Shown piece after piece: positions 1-7,836 of a DNA stretch of 64,000 bases; the first letter of the stretch is position 1; each line of letters starts with the position of its first letter. Made by a program: the position numbers and the translations under genes. The DNA is taken from positions 248,001-312,000 of the forward strand of contig CAVWOU010000010.1 in the NCBI GenBank assembly GCA_963756745.1, in the 5' to 3' direction. The DNA comes from DASPWW01 sp963756745. Lineage in GTDB: Bacteria > Actinomycetota > Thermoleophilia > Solirubrobacterales > 70-9. The notes beneath the pieces were generated by a model. The model was not told where the DNA came from. It did not search any database and worked only from the letters and a program-made list of their open reading frames with translations.

Positions 1-1
1 C

Positions 2-130
2 GGCCTGCTGGTCGACGACGGGGGGAACCTGGCGCTCGACTTTGAGGACGAGATCGTCGCCGGGGCGTGCATCACCCGCGAGGGAGAGATCGTGAGTGAA
101 AGGGCAAAGGAGGTAGCTCGTGGCTCGTAG
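2..130 (+). CDS. pntA1: NAD(P) transhydrogenase alpha subunit, part 1, C-terminal end (partial)
   Basis: The window opens inside this gene; only the last 42 residues are present, ending at TAG 128-130. The visible tail contains NLALDFEDEIVAGACITREG, which matches the extreme C-terminus of the NAD-binding PntA component. The next two genes are the second alpha component and PntB, so the alpha subunit is split into two polypeptides as in several bacteria with three-gene transhydrogenases. The protein would bind NAD(H) on the cytoplasmic side and exchange hydride with NADP(H) on PntB. The last codons run into a 7-bp tandem repeat (gctcgt units at 116, 123 and 130), so the final few residues may be recent additions. 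Confidence 0.85.
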   Translation, partial: GLLVDDGGNLALDFEDEIVAGACITREGEIVSERAKEVARGS

Positions 131-168
131 CTCGTTGTTCGAGCGACGAGCAACCAGCAACGAGCCAC
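116..168 (+). repeat. Tandem GCTCGT units and compound stem-loop between pntA1 and pntA2
   Basis: Three GCTCGT units recur every 7 bases at 116, 123 and 130. Arms 120-128 (GTGGCTCGT) and 160-168 (ACGAGCCAC) pair perfectly, and an inner stem 130-135/146-151 (GCTCGT/ACGAGC) lies within. The structure covers the stop codon of pntA1 and most of the gap before pntA2. It may tune relative expression or mRNA stability in the operon; that role is inferred. Confidence 0.5.
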
Positions 169-172
169 CGGT

Positions 173-481
173 ATGGACCTGATCGTCGAGATAACGATCT
201 TCGTGCTCGCCGCGTTCGTCGGCTTCGAGGTGATCTCGAAGGTTCCGACCACCCTTCACACGCCGCTGATGTCGCAGACCAACGCGATCCACGGGATCGT
301 GATGCTCGGCGGCCTGATCGTGATCGGGCTCGCCGACGACCCGCTCGAGAAGACGATCGGGGTGATCGCGATCGCGTTCGGGACGATCAACATCGTCGGC
401 GGCTTCATGGTCACCGACCGAATGCTGAGCATGTTCGCTCGACGTCCGAAACAAAAAGCCGAGGACGAGGGGGACACCTAG
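173..481 (+). CDS. pntA2: NAD(P) transhydrogenase alpha subunit, part 2 (membrane)
   Basis: A 102-residue membrane protein with three to four hydrophobic segments (about residues 4-20, 40-55 and 60-80) and the motif PTTLHTPLMSQTNAIHGIV, the hallmark of the small transmembrane alpha component of proton-translocating transhydrogenase. It forms part of the proton channel with PntB. ATG 173 gives the usual short N-terminus. Its TAG stop overlaps the GTG start of pntB by one base, indicating translational coupling. Confidence 0.93.
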   Translation: MDLIVEITIFVLAAFVGFEVISKVPTTLHTPLMSQTNAIHGIVMLGGLIVIGLADDPLEKTIGVIAIAFGTINIVGGFMVTDRMLSMFARRPKQKAEDEGDT

Positions 482-1893
482 TGCCGCTCGCGGTAATCGA
501 GCCCGGCGGCGACCTTGCTACCGGGCTCTACATCGTCTCGTTTTCGCTGTTCATCCTCGGCGTCCGCCGCGGCACGCACCCGACGACCGCCAGGCAGGGC
601 AACCTGATCGCGGCCACGGGGATGGCGATCGCTGTCAGCACGACACTGCTGCTCGACGGGATCGGGAACTGGGGGCTGCTGATCGCCGGGCTCGCGATCG
701 GCACCGCCGTCGGAGTGGTCGCGTCCCTGCGCGTGCAGATGACCGCGATGCCGCAGATGGTCGCGCTCTACAACGGCGTCGGCGGCGGCGCGGTGGCGCT
801 GATCTCGTGGGCGGAGTTCCGCCACGGCCTCGAGCTCGGCGGCGAGATCCCGCTCGACGAGATGGTGCCGATCCTGCTCTCGACGGTGATCGGCTCGGTG
901 TCCTTCTGGGGCTCGAACATCGCGTTCGGAAAGCTCCAGGGGCTGATCCCCGGACGGCCGATCAAGGTCCCCGGGCAGCAGATACTCAACGCGGTGCTGC
1001 TGGTCGGGATCATCGCGGCCTGCATCGTGCTCGGCGTGACCAACGACGATCCCTCGCAGGGCCTGTTCATCGCCGTCCTGATCGCCGCCGCACTGCTCGG
1101 CAACCTGGTCGTGCTGCCGATCGGCGGCGCCGACATGCCGGTGGTGATCTCGCTGCTGAACGCGTTCACGGGCCTGGCCGCGGCGGGGGCCGGCTTCACG
1201 CTCGACAACGTCGCGCTGATCGTCGCCGGGACGCTGGTCGGCTCCTCGGGAACGATCCTCACGCTCGAGATGGCGACCGCGATGAACCGCTCCGTCCCCA
1301 ACATCCTGTTCGCGGGCTTCGGCGCTCTGCCGGAGGCCGCCGCGGGGAGTGGCGAGGAGCGGCCGCACCGCTCGATCTCCGCCCAGGATGCCGCGATCTC
1401 GCTCTCGTATGCGGACTCGGTTGTGATCGTTCCCGGGTACGGGATGGCGGTCGCCCAGGCCCAGCACGCCGTCAAGGAGATGGCCGACGAGCTGGAGCGG
1501 CGCGGGGTGGAGGTGAACTACGCGATCCACCCGGTCGCCGGGCGGATGCCGGGACACATGAACGTCCTGCTGGCGGAGGCGGACGTCCCGTACGAGAAGC
1601 TCAAGGAGATGGACGAGATCAACCCCGAGATGCCGCGCACCGACGTCGCGGTGGTGATCGGCGCGAACGACGTCACCAACCCAGCGGCCAAGAACGACCC
1701 CAACAGCCCGATCGCGGGGATGCCGATCATCGAGGTCGACGAGGCCCAACAGGTGATCGTGATCAAGCGGAGCCTCAGCCCGGGATTCGCCGGGATCGAC
1801 AACGACCTCTTCTACCACGAGAAGACCTCGATGCTCTTCAGCGACGCGAAGGCGGCCGCGCAGGACATCGCCGCGGAGGTTCAGGAGCTGTAG
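481..1893 (+). CDS. pntB: NAD(P) transhydrogenase beta subunit
   Basis: A 470-residue protein: an N-terminal half of about eight to nine membrane helices (to about residue 285) and a C-terminal soluble NADP-binding domain III. Diagnostic elements are MPQMVALYNGVGGGAVALIS in the membrane part, VPGYGMAVAQAQ (Rossmann loop), the segment beginning NYAIHPVAGRMPGHMNVLLA, GANDVTNPAA, and RSLSPGFAGIDNDLFY near the C-terminus. It exchanges hydride between NADH and NADP+ coupled to inward proton flow. GTG 481 overlaps the pntA2 stop. Length and order are normal for the family. Confidence 0.95.
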   Translation: MPLAVIEPGGDLATGLYIVSFSLFILGVRRGTHPTTARQGNLIAATGMAIAVSTTLLLDGIGNWGLLIAGLAIGTAVGVVASLRVQMTAMPQMVALYNGVGGGAVALISWAEFRHGLELGGEIPLDEMVPILLSTVIGSVSFWGSNIAFGKLQGLIPGRPIKVPGQQILNAVLLVGIIAACIVLGVTNDDPSQGLFIAVLIAAALLGNLVVLPIGGADMPVVISLLNAFTGLAAAGAGFTLDNVALIVAGTLVGSSGTILTLEMATAMNRSVPNILFAGFGALPEAAAGSGEERPHRSISAQDAAISLSYADSVVIVPGYGMAVAQAQHAVKEMADELERRGVEVNYAIHPVAGRMPGHMNVLLAEADVPYEKLKEMDEINPEMPRTDVAVVIGANDVTNPAAKNDPNSPIAGMPIIEVDEAQQVIVIKRSLSPGFAGIDNDLFYHEKTSMLFSDAKAAAQDIAAEVQEL

Positions 1894-1904
1894 GAGATCG
1901 AGCT

Positions 1905-2088
1905 GTGTCCGAGCGCAACAAGGAGATCGCGCGCGCCGGGACAGCTCGGCGACACGCCCGCGACGGGCAGGCGCGTCACCCTGCGGGGATCACGATCGAG
2001 CGCTTCGAGGATGGAAGGTCGTCGAGGCGTGGCGGAGCATGGACACAACTCGCCCTCCTGCGAGATCGGGGCGATTCCGGAGGCCTAG
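1905..2088 (+). pseudogene. Remnant of a SnoaL/NTF2-like ester cyclase, deleted and multiply frameshifted
   Basis: Starting 11 bases after pntB, GTG 1905 opens with SERNKEIARA, the usual start of small ester-cyclase/SnoaL proteins. The C-terminal motifs follow immediately but in three frames: PATGRRVTLRG, then ITIERFEDG, then KVVEAWRSMDTT, and finally EIGAIPEA with TAG at 2086-2088. In the family these motifs lie about 70-80 residues after the N-terminus, so the middle of the gene is missing and at least three frame changes sit in the remainder. A few miscalled bases could explain the frame changes but not the deletion. It is probably not functional. Confidence 0.72.
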
Positions 2089-2090
2089 TC

Positions 2091-4865
2091 CTAGCGGCGA
2101 TTCCCGACGGAGTCCGGCGCCACGCCGTGCGCGATGCGACCCTCGGCCGCCAGCGCCGCGAGCTCGGTGCGCGAGTGGATGCCGAGCTTGCGGTAGACGC
2201 GCCCGAGGTGAAACTCGATCGTCTTCGGGCTCAGGAAGAGCTCCGCCGCGACCTCGCGGTTGGTCGCGCCGCGGGCAACGGCCATCGCGACCCGCACCTC
2301 CTGAGCTGTGAGCTCGTCGGGGTCGCCGGCCCGCTCGCGTTTGATCGCTCCCGCCGCGCGCAGCTCGGCCCGTGTCCGCTCGACCCACGGCTCGGCACCG
2401 AGCCACTCGAACGCCTCGAGCGCCTCGCGCAGCCGGTCGCGTGCATTGGTACGCCGGCGGGCGCGGTGCAGCCGGGAGCCGAACGCGAGCAGGGTGCGCG
2501 CACGCTCGAACGGTGAGCCGGCCAGATCGTGAAGCCGCAGTGCGCGTTCGAATGCATCCTCCTCGCCGGTCACGAGGCCCTCGCAGCGTGCCGCGAAGGC
2601 CCCGGCGTGGGGCGTGCCGCTTCGCGCGGCGCGGTCGGCGAGCGCCGTGGCGATGCGCTGGGCGTCGTCGTGGCGGCCGGCCCGCGTGTACGCCTCGACG
2701 AGGTCGGGGGCCCATGGGACGACCACGGGGTCCTCGAGGCCGGCGAGCTCGAGCAACTGCTCGGCCTGCTCGAGCGCGGCGATCGCCTCCGGGACGCGAT
2801 CGAGTCCAAGCTCGAGGAAGCCGAGCGCCGCCTTGCCCCACCCGACCGGGCTCCCGTAGCCCGGCGGCGCCGAGACCTCGAACGCCCGCTCGAGCGCCGC
2901 GCGGGCGGCGTGCTCCTCGCCTCTCGCTGCGTGGGCGCGGGCCGCGATCACCAGTGCGATCGACAGTGGCCCGAGCTGCGCCGACTCCTCCGCGCTCTCA
3001 ACGGACTCGGCGATGTCCCGCTCCGCCGCGTCCCAGTCACCGGTTCGGTACGCGGCGTCGGCGACGAGCAGCTCGTAGTAGGGGAATATGCCGATTGCCC
3101 CGGCCTCGCGCGCGGCCGCCGCCAGCGTCTCCGCCTCCTCGCGAAGCACGTCCTCCTGGCCCGTGCAGAATCGGCCGCCGAGCGCGAGCGAGATCGACTG
3201 CGCGGCCGGTGTGAGCGGATCCACTTCGCCGAGCAGCCGGCCGGCTTCGTCGAGCGCCTTGCGTCCCTCGTCGGTTCGCCCGCGCAGGGCAAGGCCCATC
3301 CCGAGGATCGATCGCACCTGGCAGCGAACTGTCGGCGGCGCGTCGTCGGGCAGGATGGCCGCGGCACGCTCGGCGGAATCGAGGACGAGGTTGCAGTTCC
3401 CGAGCACCGCCGCGGTCACCCCGGCGTCGGCGTGCATCGCGGCCGCCTCGCTCGGGTCGATCTCGGCGATGCGCTCGGCCTCCTCCGTGAGCATGCGATG
3501 GTTGTCCAGCGCGCTGCGCACGCCGCCGTTGAGCGTCACCAGCGCGACCAGGTGGCGGACGGACGCCCTCATGAGCGGGTCGTCGATCTCGGCGGCCGGC
3601 TCGAGCAGCGCGAGGCCGCGATCGTAGGCGCCGCCCATCGCCGCCGCGAGGCCGGCCGCGAGCAGCCGCCTTGAGCGCTCGCCGCGATCCTCGCTCATCC
3701 GCGCTGCCCGCTCGAGCGCATCCGCGGACGCGGCGTGGGCGCCGCGTGCAGCGGCACGGTGCGCGGTCGCCTCGAGGGCATCGGCGACGTCGGCGTCGAG
3801 CTCGAGCGTCGCAGCGGCGAGATGCCACGCTCGGCTGTCCTCGTCGGTGTGGTCTGACAGCGCCCGGTGCGCCCGCCTGCGCTCCGCGGCGGGCGCCCCC
3901 CGGTAGACGGCGCCGCGCATCAGCGGGTGGCCGAACTCGATCCGCTCCGAGGAGAGTCGCACGATGCCCTGCGCTTCGGCCGGCTCGAGCGCCTCCGGCT
4001 CGATGCCGAGGGCTCCGCACGCGGCCAGGATCGGCTCCAGCGAGGGAGTGAAAGCCGTGGCGGCGACGAGCAGGGCGTCCCGCGTGCGCGAGGGCAGTCG
4101 TCCGATGCGGCCCTCGAACGCCCGCTGCAGGCTCTCGCCCGGGGGGAGCGGCTCGTCGAGCGCGATCACTCCTCCACGCTGTTCGGGCGTGAGCAGCGCC
4201 GGCAGCTCGATCAGCGCGAGGGGATTGCCGGCGGCGGCGTCGACGAGGGACTCGGCGACGTCCGAGGGGAGCGCCGGGTCGACGTCCCTGAGCAGGTCGC
4301 GAGCGGCCTCACGGTCGAGCCCGGGCAGTGGGAGCAGGTCGATCCCGGGGCGGTCGAACGCGTGCGGCTCTCCCGTGCGTGCCGCGGCGAGCATGACGAT
4401 CGGCTTGTCGTCGAGGCGGCGCGCAGCGAACCCGAGGCACTCGGCGGACGCCGGGTCCAGCCAGTGGGCGTCGTCGACGATCAGCAGCAGCGGCCGGTCG
4501 CGGGCCGCGTTCGACAGCAGCCCGAGGAATCCGGCGCAGGCGGCGAAGCGCTCGCCCTGGGTGGGAGGCCCGAGCGCCAGCGCACCTTCGATCGCCGCCG
4601 ACTGGGGCTCGGGCAGGTCCGAGATGCCGTCGAGCAGGCGCTCGCCGAACTCGGCGAGCGCCGAGAATGGCAGGCTCGACTCGGCCTCGAGGCCGGATGT
4701 CCGCAGCTGCCGCATGCCCGTGGCTTCCCTCGCCACGGCGTCGAGCAGCGCGGTCTTGCCAGCCCCGGCGTCGCCGTGCACCAGCATCGCGCCGCCCTTG
4801 CCCTCGCCTGCGCCGGCCAGCAGCGCCTCGATCCGCCTGACCTCCGCTTCCCTTCCGTGCAGCAC
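2091..4865 (-). CDS. Large ATP-binding LuxR-family (LAL) transcriptional regulator
   Basis: A 924-residue regulator of the STAND/LAL type. The N-terminus is an AAA ATPase with Walker A GDAGAGKT (residues 31-38) and Walker B LLLIVDDAHWLD (near 125). The middle is an alpha-helical, TPR-like sensor region rich in Ala, Leu and Glu. The C-terminus (about 855-910) is a LuxR helix-turn-helix: LTAQEVRVAMAVARGATNRE and LSPKTIEFHLGRVYRKLG. It probably binds DNA after ATP- and ligand-dependent oligomerisation. Its targets are not evident; the convergent ester-cyclase remnant and the LapA-like gene are its neighbours. ATG 4865 gives a normal family start. Confidence 0.93.
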   Translation of the reverse strand: MLHGREAEVRRIEALLAGAGEGKGGAMLVHGDAGAGKTALLDAVAREATGMRQLRTSGLEAESSLPFSALAEFGERLLDGISDLPEPQSAAIEGALALGPPTQGERFAACAGFLGLLSNAARDRPLLLIVDDAHWLDPASAECLGFAARRLDDKPIVMLAAARTGEPHAFDRPGIDLLPLPGLDREAARDLLRDVDPALPSDVAESLVDAAAGNPLALIELPALLTPEQRGGVIALDEPLPPGESLQRAFEGRIGRLPSRTRDALLVAATAFTPSLEPILAACGALGIEPEALEPAEAQGIVRLSSERIEFGHPLMRGAVYRGAPAAERRRAHRALSDHTDEDSRAWHLAAATLELDADVADALEATAHRAAARGAHAASADALERAARMSEDRGERSRRLLAAGLAAAMGGAYDRGLALLEPAAEIDDPLMRASVRHLVALVTLNGGVRSALDNHRMLTEEAERIAEIDPSEAAAMHADAGVTAAVLGNCNLVLDSAERAAAILPDDAPPTVRCQVRSILGMGLALRGRTDEGRKALDEAGRLLGEVDPLTPAAQSISLALGGRFCTGQEDVLREEAETLAAAAREAGAIGIFPYYELLVADAAYRTGDWDAAERDIAESVESAEESAQLGPLSIALVIAARAHAARGEEHAARAALERAFEVSAPPGYGSPVGWGKAALGFLELGLDRVPEAIAALEQAEQLLELAGLEDPVVVPWAPDLVEAYTRAGRHDDAQRIATALADRAARSGTPHAGAFAARCEGLVTGEEDAFERALRLHDLAGSPFERARTLLAFGSRLHRARRRTNARDRLREALEAFEWLGAEPWVERTRAELRAAGAIKRERAGDPDELTAQEVRVAMAVARGATNREVAAELFLSPKTIEFHLGRVYRKLGIHSRTELAALAAEGRIAHGVAPDSVGNRR

Positions 4866-4995
4866 GCCTGGCCGAGATTACGCCACGACGGCGCTGCGGG
4901 TGGCTGCGCTGGAACTAGGGAGATGCCCGGTGCCATATCGGGCTCGGCGATCTACCTTCGGTGGCATCCGCAAACGCGAGGTTTGGAGCACACAC

Positions 4996-5121
4996 ATGAG
5001 GCACACCCTGATCGCCACGTTCCAGTCCGGCGCCCTCAGCGCGTCACGCACCCAGCGCCCGCCGGACCGTTCGCAGCGGCCGACCCGCGCTCGTCGCGCG
5101 CTCTGGCGGAGACGCCGCTAG
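4996..5121 (+). CDS. Possible 41-residue Arg-rich peptide (doubtful)
   Basis: ATG 4996 to TAG 5119-5121 encodes a 41-residue peptide beginning MRHTLIATFQSG and ending in a basic tail. No ribosome binding site is obvious and no family is recognised. Its stop overlaps the stop of the convergent LapA-like gene. The 250-bp gap in which it lies has no other feature, so it may simply be chance coding in GC-rich DNA. Confidence 0.15.
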   Translation: MRHTLIATFQSGALSASRTQRPPDRSQRPTRARRALWRRRR

Positions 5122-5369
5122 TCGCGGCGGCGAACCCGGGGCGCCAGCCACCCGATCAGCGCGCCGAGCAGCGCCGAGAACACCAGCGCGAGGATCAGCG
5201 GCGTACTGACGCTGGTGAAGAACAGGAAGTCGATGTCGACCTCCTGCGAGTTCTGGAGCACGAACACGATCAGGAGGACGACCGCGACCAGCATCGCCCA
5301 GCCCTTCCAGTTCGTCCCCTGCCGCGCCCCCTGCCGCCCGACCGCGCCCGGCTGCTCCCGATCGCCCAC
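5118..5369 (-). CDS. LapA/DUF1049-family small membrane protein
   Basis: An 83-residue protein with a polar N-terminus, a first membrane helix (WAMLVAVVLLIVFVLQNSQE), a conserved middle VDIDFLFFTSVSTPLILAL, a second helix with small-residue packing (ALVFSALLGALIGWL) and a basic C-terminus RVRRRD. The FVLQNSQ-V-I-F-F pattern is typical of lipopolysaccharide-assembly-protein-A-domain (DUF1049) proteins, which in actinobacteria have no proven function. The DNA upstream of its start (5370-5566) holds no other gene. Confidence 0.85.
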   Translation of the reverse strand: MGDREQPGAVGRQGARQGTNWKGWAMLVAVVLLIVFVLQNSQEVDIDFLFFTSVSTPLILALVFSALLGALIGWLAPRVRRRD

Positions 5370-5525
5370 GGCGCGACTCTAACACCGGGGCGGGCGAACG
5401 AATAGTTCGAGTTCCGACACCGCCTCCGCCTTCCGGCTCCTCCACCACATCGACGATTTCTGCACCGAGGCGGGTGCCGTGGTCGGCCAACTTGCGTGAG
5501 AGCCCCGGCGCGGGCCCTTGACGAT

Positions 5526-5547
5526 CCGCGCCACACACGTGGCGCGG
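5526..5547 (+). promoter_or_regulatory. 9-bp stem-loop just upstream of the pilin-like gene
   Basis: CCGCGCCAC (5526-5534) and GTGGCGCGG (5539-5547) form a perfect 9-bp stem with a four-base loop, ending 19 bases before GTG 5567. There is no T-run, so it is more likely a leader structure or protein site than a terminator. The rest of 5370-5566 shows nothing else I can support. Confidence 0.35.
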
Positions 5548-5566
5548 GCCCACCTAGCGTCGCGGC

Positions 5567-6538
5567 GTGGGCGCGGGCCAGCCGCCGCGCGGCGAGAGAG
5601 GTCAAGGGACGGTCGAGTGGATCGGCCTCGTGGTGCTCGTCTCGTTGCTCGTGCTGGCGCTGCTCGCTGCGGCGGGGTCGCGGATCCCCGGCGGCTCGCT
5701 GGCGCGAGCGATCGCGGAGCGAATCGTATGCGCCGCGCGGCTCTCGACCGCCTGCGGCACGGGCGATGCCGAGCTCGTCGCGGCGTACGGCACGGAGCTC
5801 GCCGGGCTTGTCCGTGACCATGCGCCGCGACTCCGCTACGAGCGCGGGATGCGCGCGCTCCCCGTCGACTACCGCCGCTGCCGCGAAGACGCCTGCGCCG
5901 AGGGTGCCCCGTCGGGGCAGATCTGGCGGTCGCTAACCGGCGAGCCCGTGGTGGCGTTCGTGCATGTCGTCGACTGCCGCGCCGCCTCGGCGGCCCGTAC
6001 CGAGCGCGGCGGGATGGACTGCTCAGCGGACCGCGCCGGCAACCTCTACCTCCAGTACTGGTTCTACTACCCCGGCAGCGCAACGGCCGAGGGACGGGTG
6101 TTCGGCGAGGCGATTCGGGAGGTGAGCACCGCGATCGGCAAGCCTTCGTATCACCCCGACGACTGGGAGAGCTACCAGGTGCGGATCCGCCCCGGCGCGG
6201 CGGACTCCCGCGCGAGCTCCCACCACGGCTACGTGTACGACATCGACGGCGGGGTGAGACCGCGCGTCGGCTCCCGCGACGACGGATCGCTGAAGGTCAA
6301 GCCGCCCTGGCCGAAGGAGGGCTGGGGACCCGAGACGCGCACCGTGTACGTGTCGGGCGGAAGCCATGCCGGCAACGCCCGGGCGATCCGCGGCGTCGCG
6401 CGCACGACCCCGCGCGAGCGCCTCGCCCTGATCCCGCTCGAGTCGATCGTCCGCCGCCGCCGTGGCGACCGCTTCGCGATCGTCCCGCCCTGGCTGAAGG
6501 ACGTCTGGACCGACCCGGAGGCGGAGGGGACGGAATAG
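5567..6538 (+). CDS. Secreted or anchored protein with Flp/TadE-like pilin N-terminus
   Basis: A 323-residue protein. The N-terminus RGERGQGTVEWIGLVVLVSL followed by a hydrophobic run resembles a prepilin/TadE segment (G-Q-x-T-V-E, with glutamate five residues after the likely cleavage glycine). The remaining ~280 residues look extracellular, with several cysteines, a Tyr/Trp-rich stretch NLYLQYWFYYPGSA, HPDDWESYQVRIRP and HHGYVYDIDGG. That pattern (dry Trp/Tyr core, DDWE) is reminiscent of Vps62-like/DUF946 domains; this is a tentative resemblance. GTG 5567 is chosen because it puts the basic GERGQG signal just ahead of the helix. No other pilus genes are nearby. Confidence 0.75.
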   Translation: MGAGQPPRGERGQGTVEWIGLVVLVSLLVLALLAAAGSRIPGGSLARAIAERIVCAARLSTACGTGDAELVAAYGTELAGLVRDHAPRLRYERGMRALPVDYRRCREDACAEGAPSGQIWRSLTGEPVVAFVHVVDCRAASAARTERGGMDCSADRAGNLYLQYWFYYPGSATAEGRVFGEAIREVSTAIGKPSYHPDDWESYQVRIRPGAADSRASSHHGYVYDIDGGVRPRVGSRDDGSLKVKPPWPKEGWGPETRTVYVSGGSHAGNARAIRGVARTTPRERLALIPLESIVRRRRGDRFAIVPPWLKDVWTDPEAEGTE

Positions 6539-6548
6539 ACTCGCGCCG

Positions 6549-6914
6549 ATGCCTTTGGCTCGCTTGAGACATATGGGCGCAGCACTGGGCGGATCCCTGG
6601 TTTTGATCCTCTGCTTGATGTTGTGGTCGCCCGACGACGCCCTGGCGCGCAAGCCCTGCGGAACGATCTCGAGCACCTCGGGCTTCGACAAGGCCAAGGT
6701 CATTGCGATCAGAGGGGTCGGGTGCTCCAAGGCCCGCAAGGTCGCGCGCCGCTATGACCACGACGCGAAGCAATCTGGGTCCTGGCAGTGCTTTCTTGCG
6801 CACGGCGACCCCCGTCGCCTCTTTTCCTGCGGTCGCGGGGGCGAGTCCGGCGATGTCAGGGAATGGCCTCACGCACTTGTCGTAAAGGGCGTCGGGCCGT
6901 CGCCGTACCGATAG
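6549..6914 (+). CDS. Small secreted protein, function unknown
   Basis: A 121-residue protein with a clear Sec signal peptide: basic start MPLARLRHMG, hydrophobic core GGSLVLILCLMLW and a likely cut after DDALA. The mature part has four cysteines (KPCGTI, GVGCSK, WQCFL, FSCGR), suggesting two disulfides. It has a GFDKAKVIAIRGVGCSKARK segment like that of many short secreted actinobacterial proteins in which a conserved cysteine follows a helix. It starts 10 bases after the stop of the pilin-like gene, so the two are probably co-transcribed. No function is assigned. Confidence 0.75.
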   Translation: MPLARLRHMGAALGGSLVLILCLMLWSPDDALARKPCGTISSTSGFDKAKVIAIRGVGCSKARKVARRYDHDAKQSGSWQCFLAHGDPRRLFSCGRGGESGDVREWPHALVVKGVGPSPYR

Positions 6915-6931
6915 GGCATTCCGACATCGAC

Positions 6932-6969
6932 TGGTCGTTTTGGTAGCCCATGGGCTACCAAAGAGACCA
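6932..6969. repeat. Compound palindrome, copy A (possible bidirectional terminator)
   Basis: A perfect 24-bp palindrome at 6939-6962 (half-site TTTGGTAGCCCA) is enclosed by an outer stem TGGTC 6932-6936 / GACCA 6965-6969 with a small internal loop. It lies between the convergent small secreted protein and SDR genes, where a bidirectional terminator would be expected. A closely related element (copy B) lies at 54512-54557, with compensatory changes in the outer stem. Confidence 0.7.
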
Positions 6970-6993
6970 CTCGTTCGACTCCGGCTCCTCCGA

Positions 6994-7761
6994 CTAGCGC
7001 GGCGCCATCCGCAGCGCGCCGTCGAGGCGCAGCGTCGCGCCGTTCAGCATCGGGTTCTCGATTACCTGCTCGACGAGTTGGGCGTACTCCTCGGGCGTGC
7101 CGAGACGGGGCGGGAACGGCGCCTGCTTGCCGAGTTCGGTGCGTGCCTCCTCTGGAAGAGCCCCGAGCAGCGGGGTGTCGAAGAGGCCCGGGGCGATCGT
7201 GGCGACGCGGACGCCGCGGCTCGCGAGGTCGCGCGCCGCCGGCAGCGTCATCCCGACGATCCCGCCCTTCGACGCCGAGTACGCGACCTGTCCGATCTGG
7301 CCCTCGAACGCGGCGTCGGAGGAGGTGTTCACGCACACGCCCCGCTCGCCGCCCGGATCGGGGTCGTTCTCGTTCATCGCGGTCGCAGCGAGGCGCAGGA
7401 CGTTGAACGTGCCGATCAGGTTGACCTTGATCACGTTCGAGAACACCTCGAGGTCGTGGGGTCCCTGCTTGCCGGTGGTGCGCTGCGCCCACCCGATTCC
7501 CGCGCAGCACACCGAGATCCGCAGACCGCCCTCTGCGCCGGCCGCTGCCTCGACTGCCGCGCCCACGGCATCCTCGTCCGTGACATCCGCCGCGACGAAC
7601 GCAGCCCGATCTGCGAGCTCCGCGGCCAGCGCCTCGCCCCGCTCGGCGTTCAGGTCGGCGATCACGACCGACGCGCCGCCCTCGTGGAGCCGGTGTGCCG
7701 TCGCAGCGCCGAGGCCCGAAGCCCCGCCCGCGACGAGCGCGCTTGATCCCTCGATTCGCAC
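6994..7761 (-). CDS. SDR-family 3-hydroxyacyl-CoA-type dehydrogenase
   Basis: A 255-residue classical short-chain dehydrogenase. It has the cofactor loop GGASGLGAATAH (residues 12-23), the acidic residue D35 in VVIADLN favouring NAD, an N-A-G equivalent CCAGI, the catalytic Tyr-Lys in YSASKGG, and the PG-x-x-T region APGLFDTPLL. The sequence MRIEGSSALVAGGASGLG and the C-terminal LNGATLRLDGALRMAPR match the HSD17B10/FabG-like group that oxidises 3-hydroxyacyl-CoA or steroid-like substrates. It is divergent from egtB, with a 75-bp shared promoter region. Confidence 0.9.
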   Translation of the reverse strand: MRIEGSSALVAGGASGLGAATAHRLHEGGASVVIADLNAERGEALAAELADRAAFVAADVTDEDAVGAAVEAAAGAEGGLRISVCCAGIGWAQRTTGKQGPHDLEVFSNVIKVNLIGTFNVLRLAATAMNENDPDPGGERGVCVNTSSDAAFEGQIGQVAYSASKGGIVGMTLPAARDLASRGVRVATIAPGLFDTPLLGALPEEARTELGKQAPFPPRLGTPEEYAQLVEQVIENPMLNGATLRLDGALRMAPR

Positions 7762-7836
7762 GGGCGCGGCAGGTTATCTGGCGCAATCTCCGGGCGCCTT
7801 AAGGAGCCCGCAACCGCCACCCGTTAGGGTTCCTCC

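Noticed and set aside
478..1818. 446-residue minus-strand open frame opposite pntB
   Set aside because: Its translation is rich in Arg, His, Asp and Gln with no family motif, and pntB on the other strand is complete and conserved.
3867..5405. 512-residue plus-strand open frame across the LAL regulator and LapA genes
   Set aside because: It is a GC-rich shadow; both minus-strand genes have clear domain motifs.
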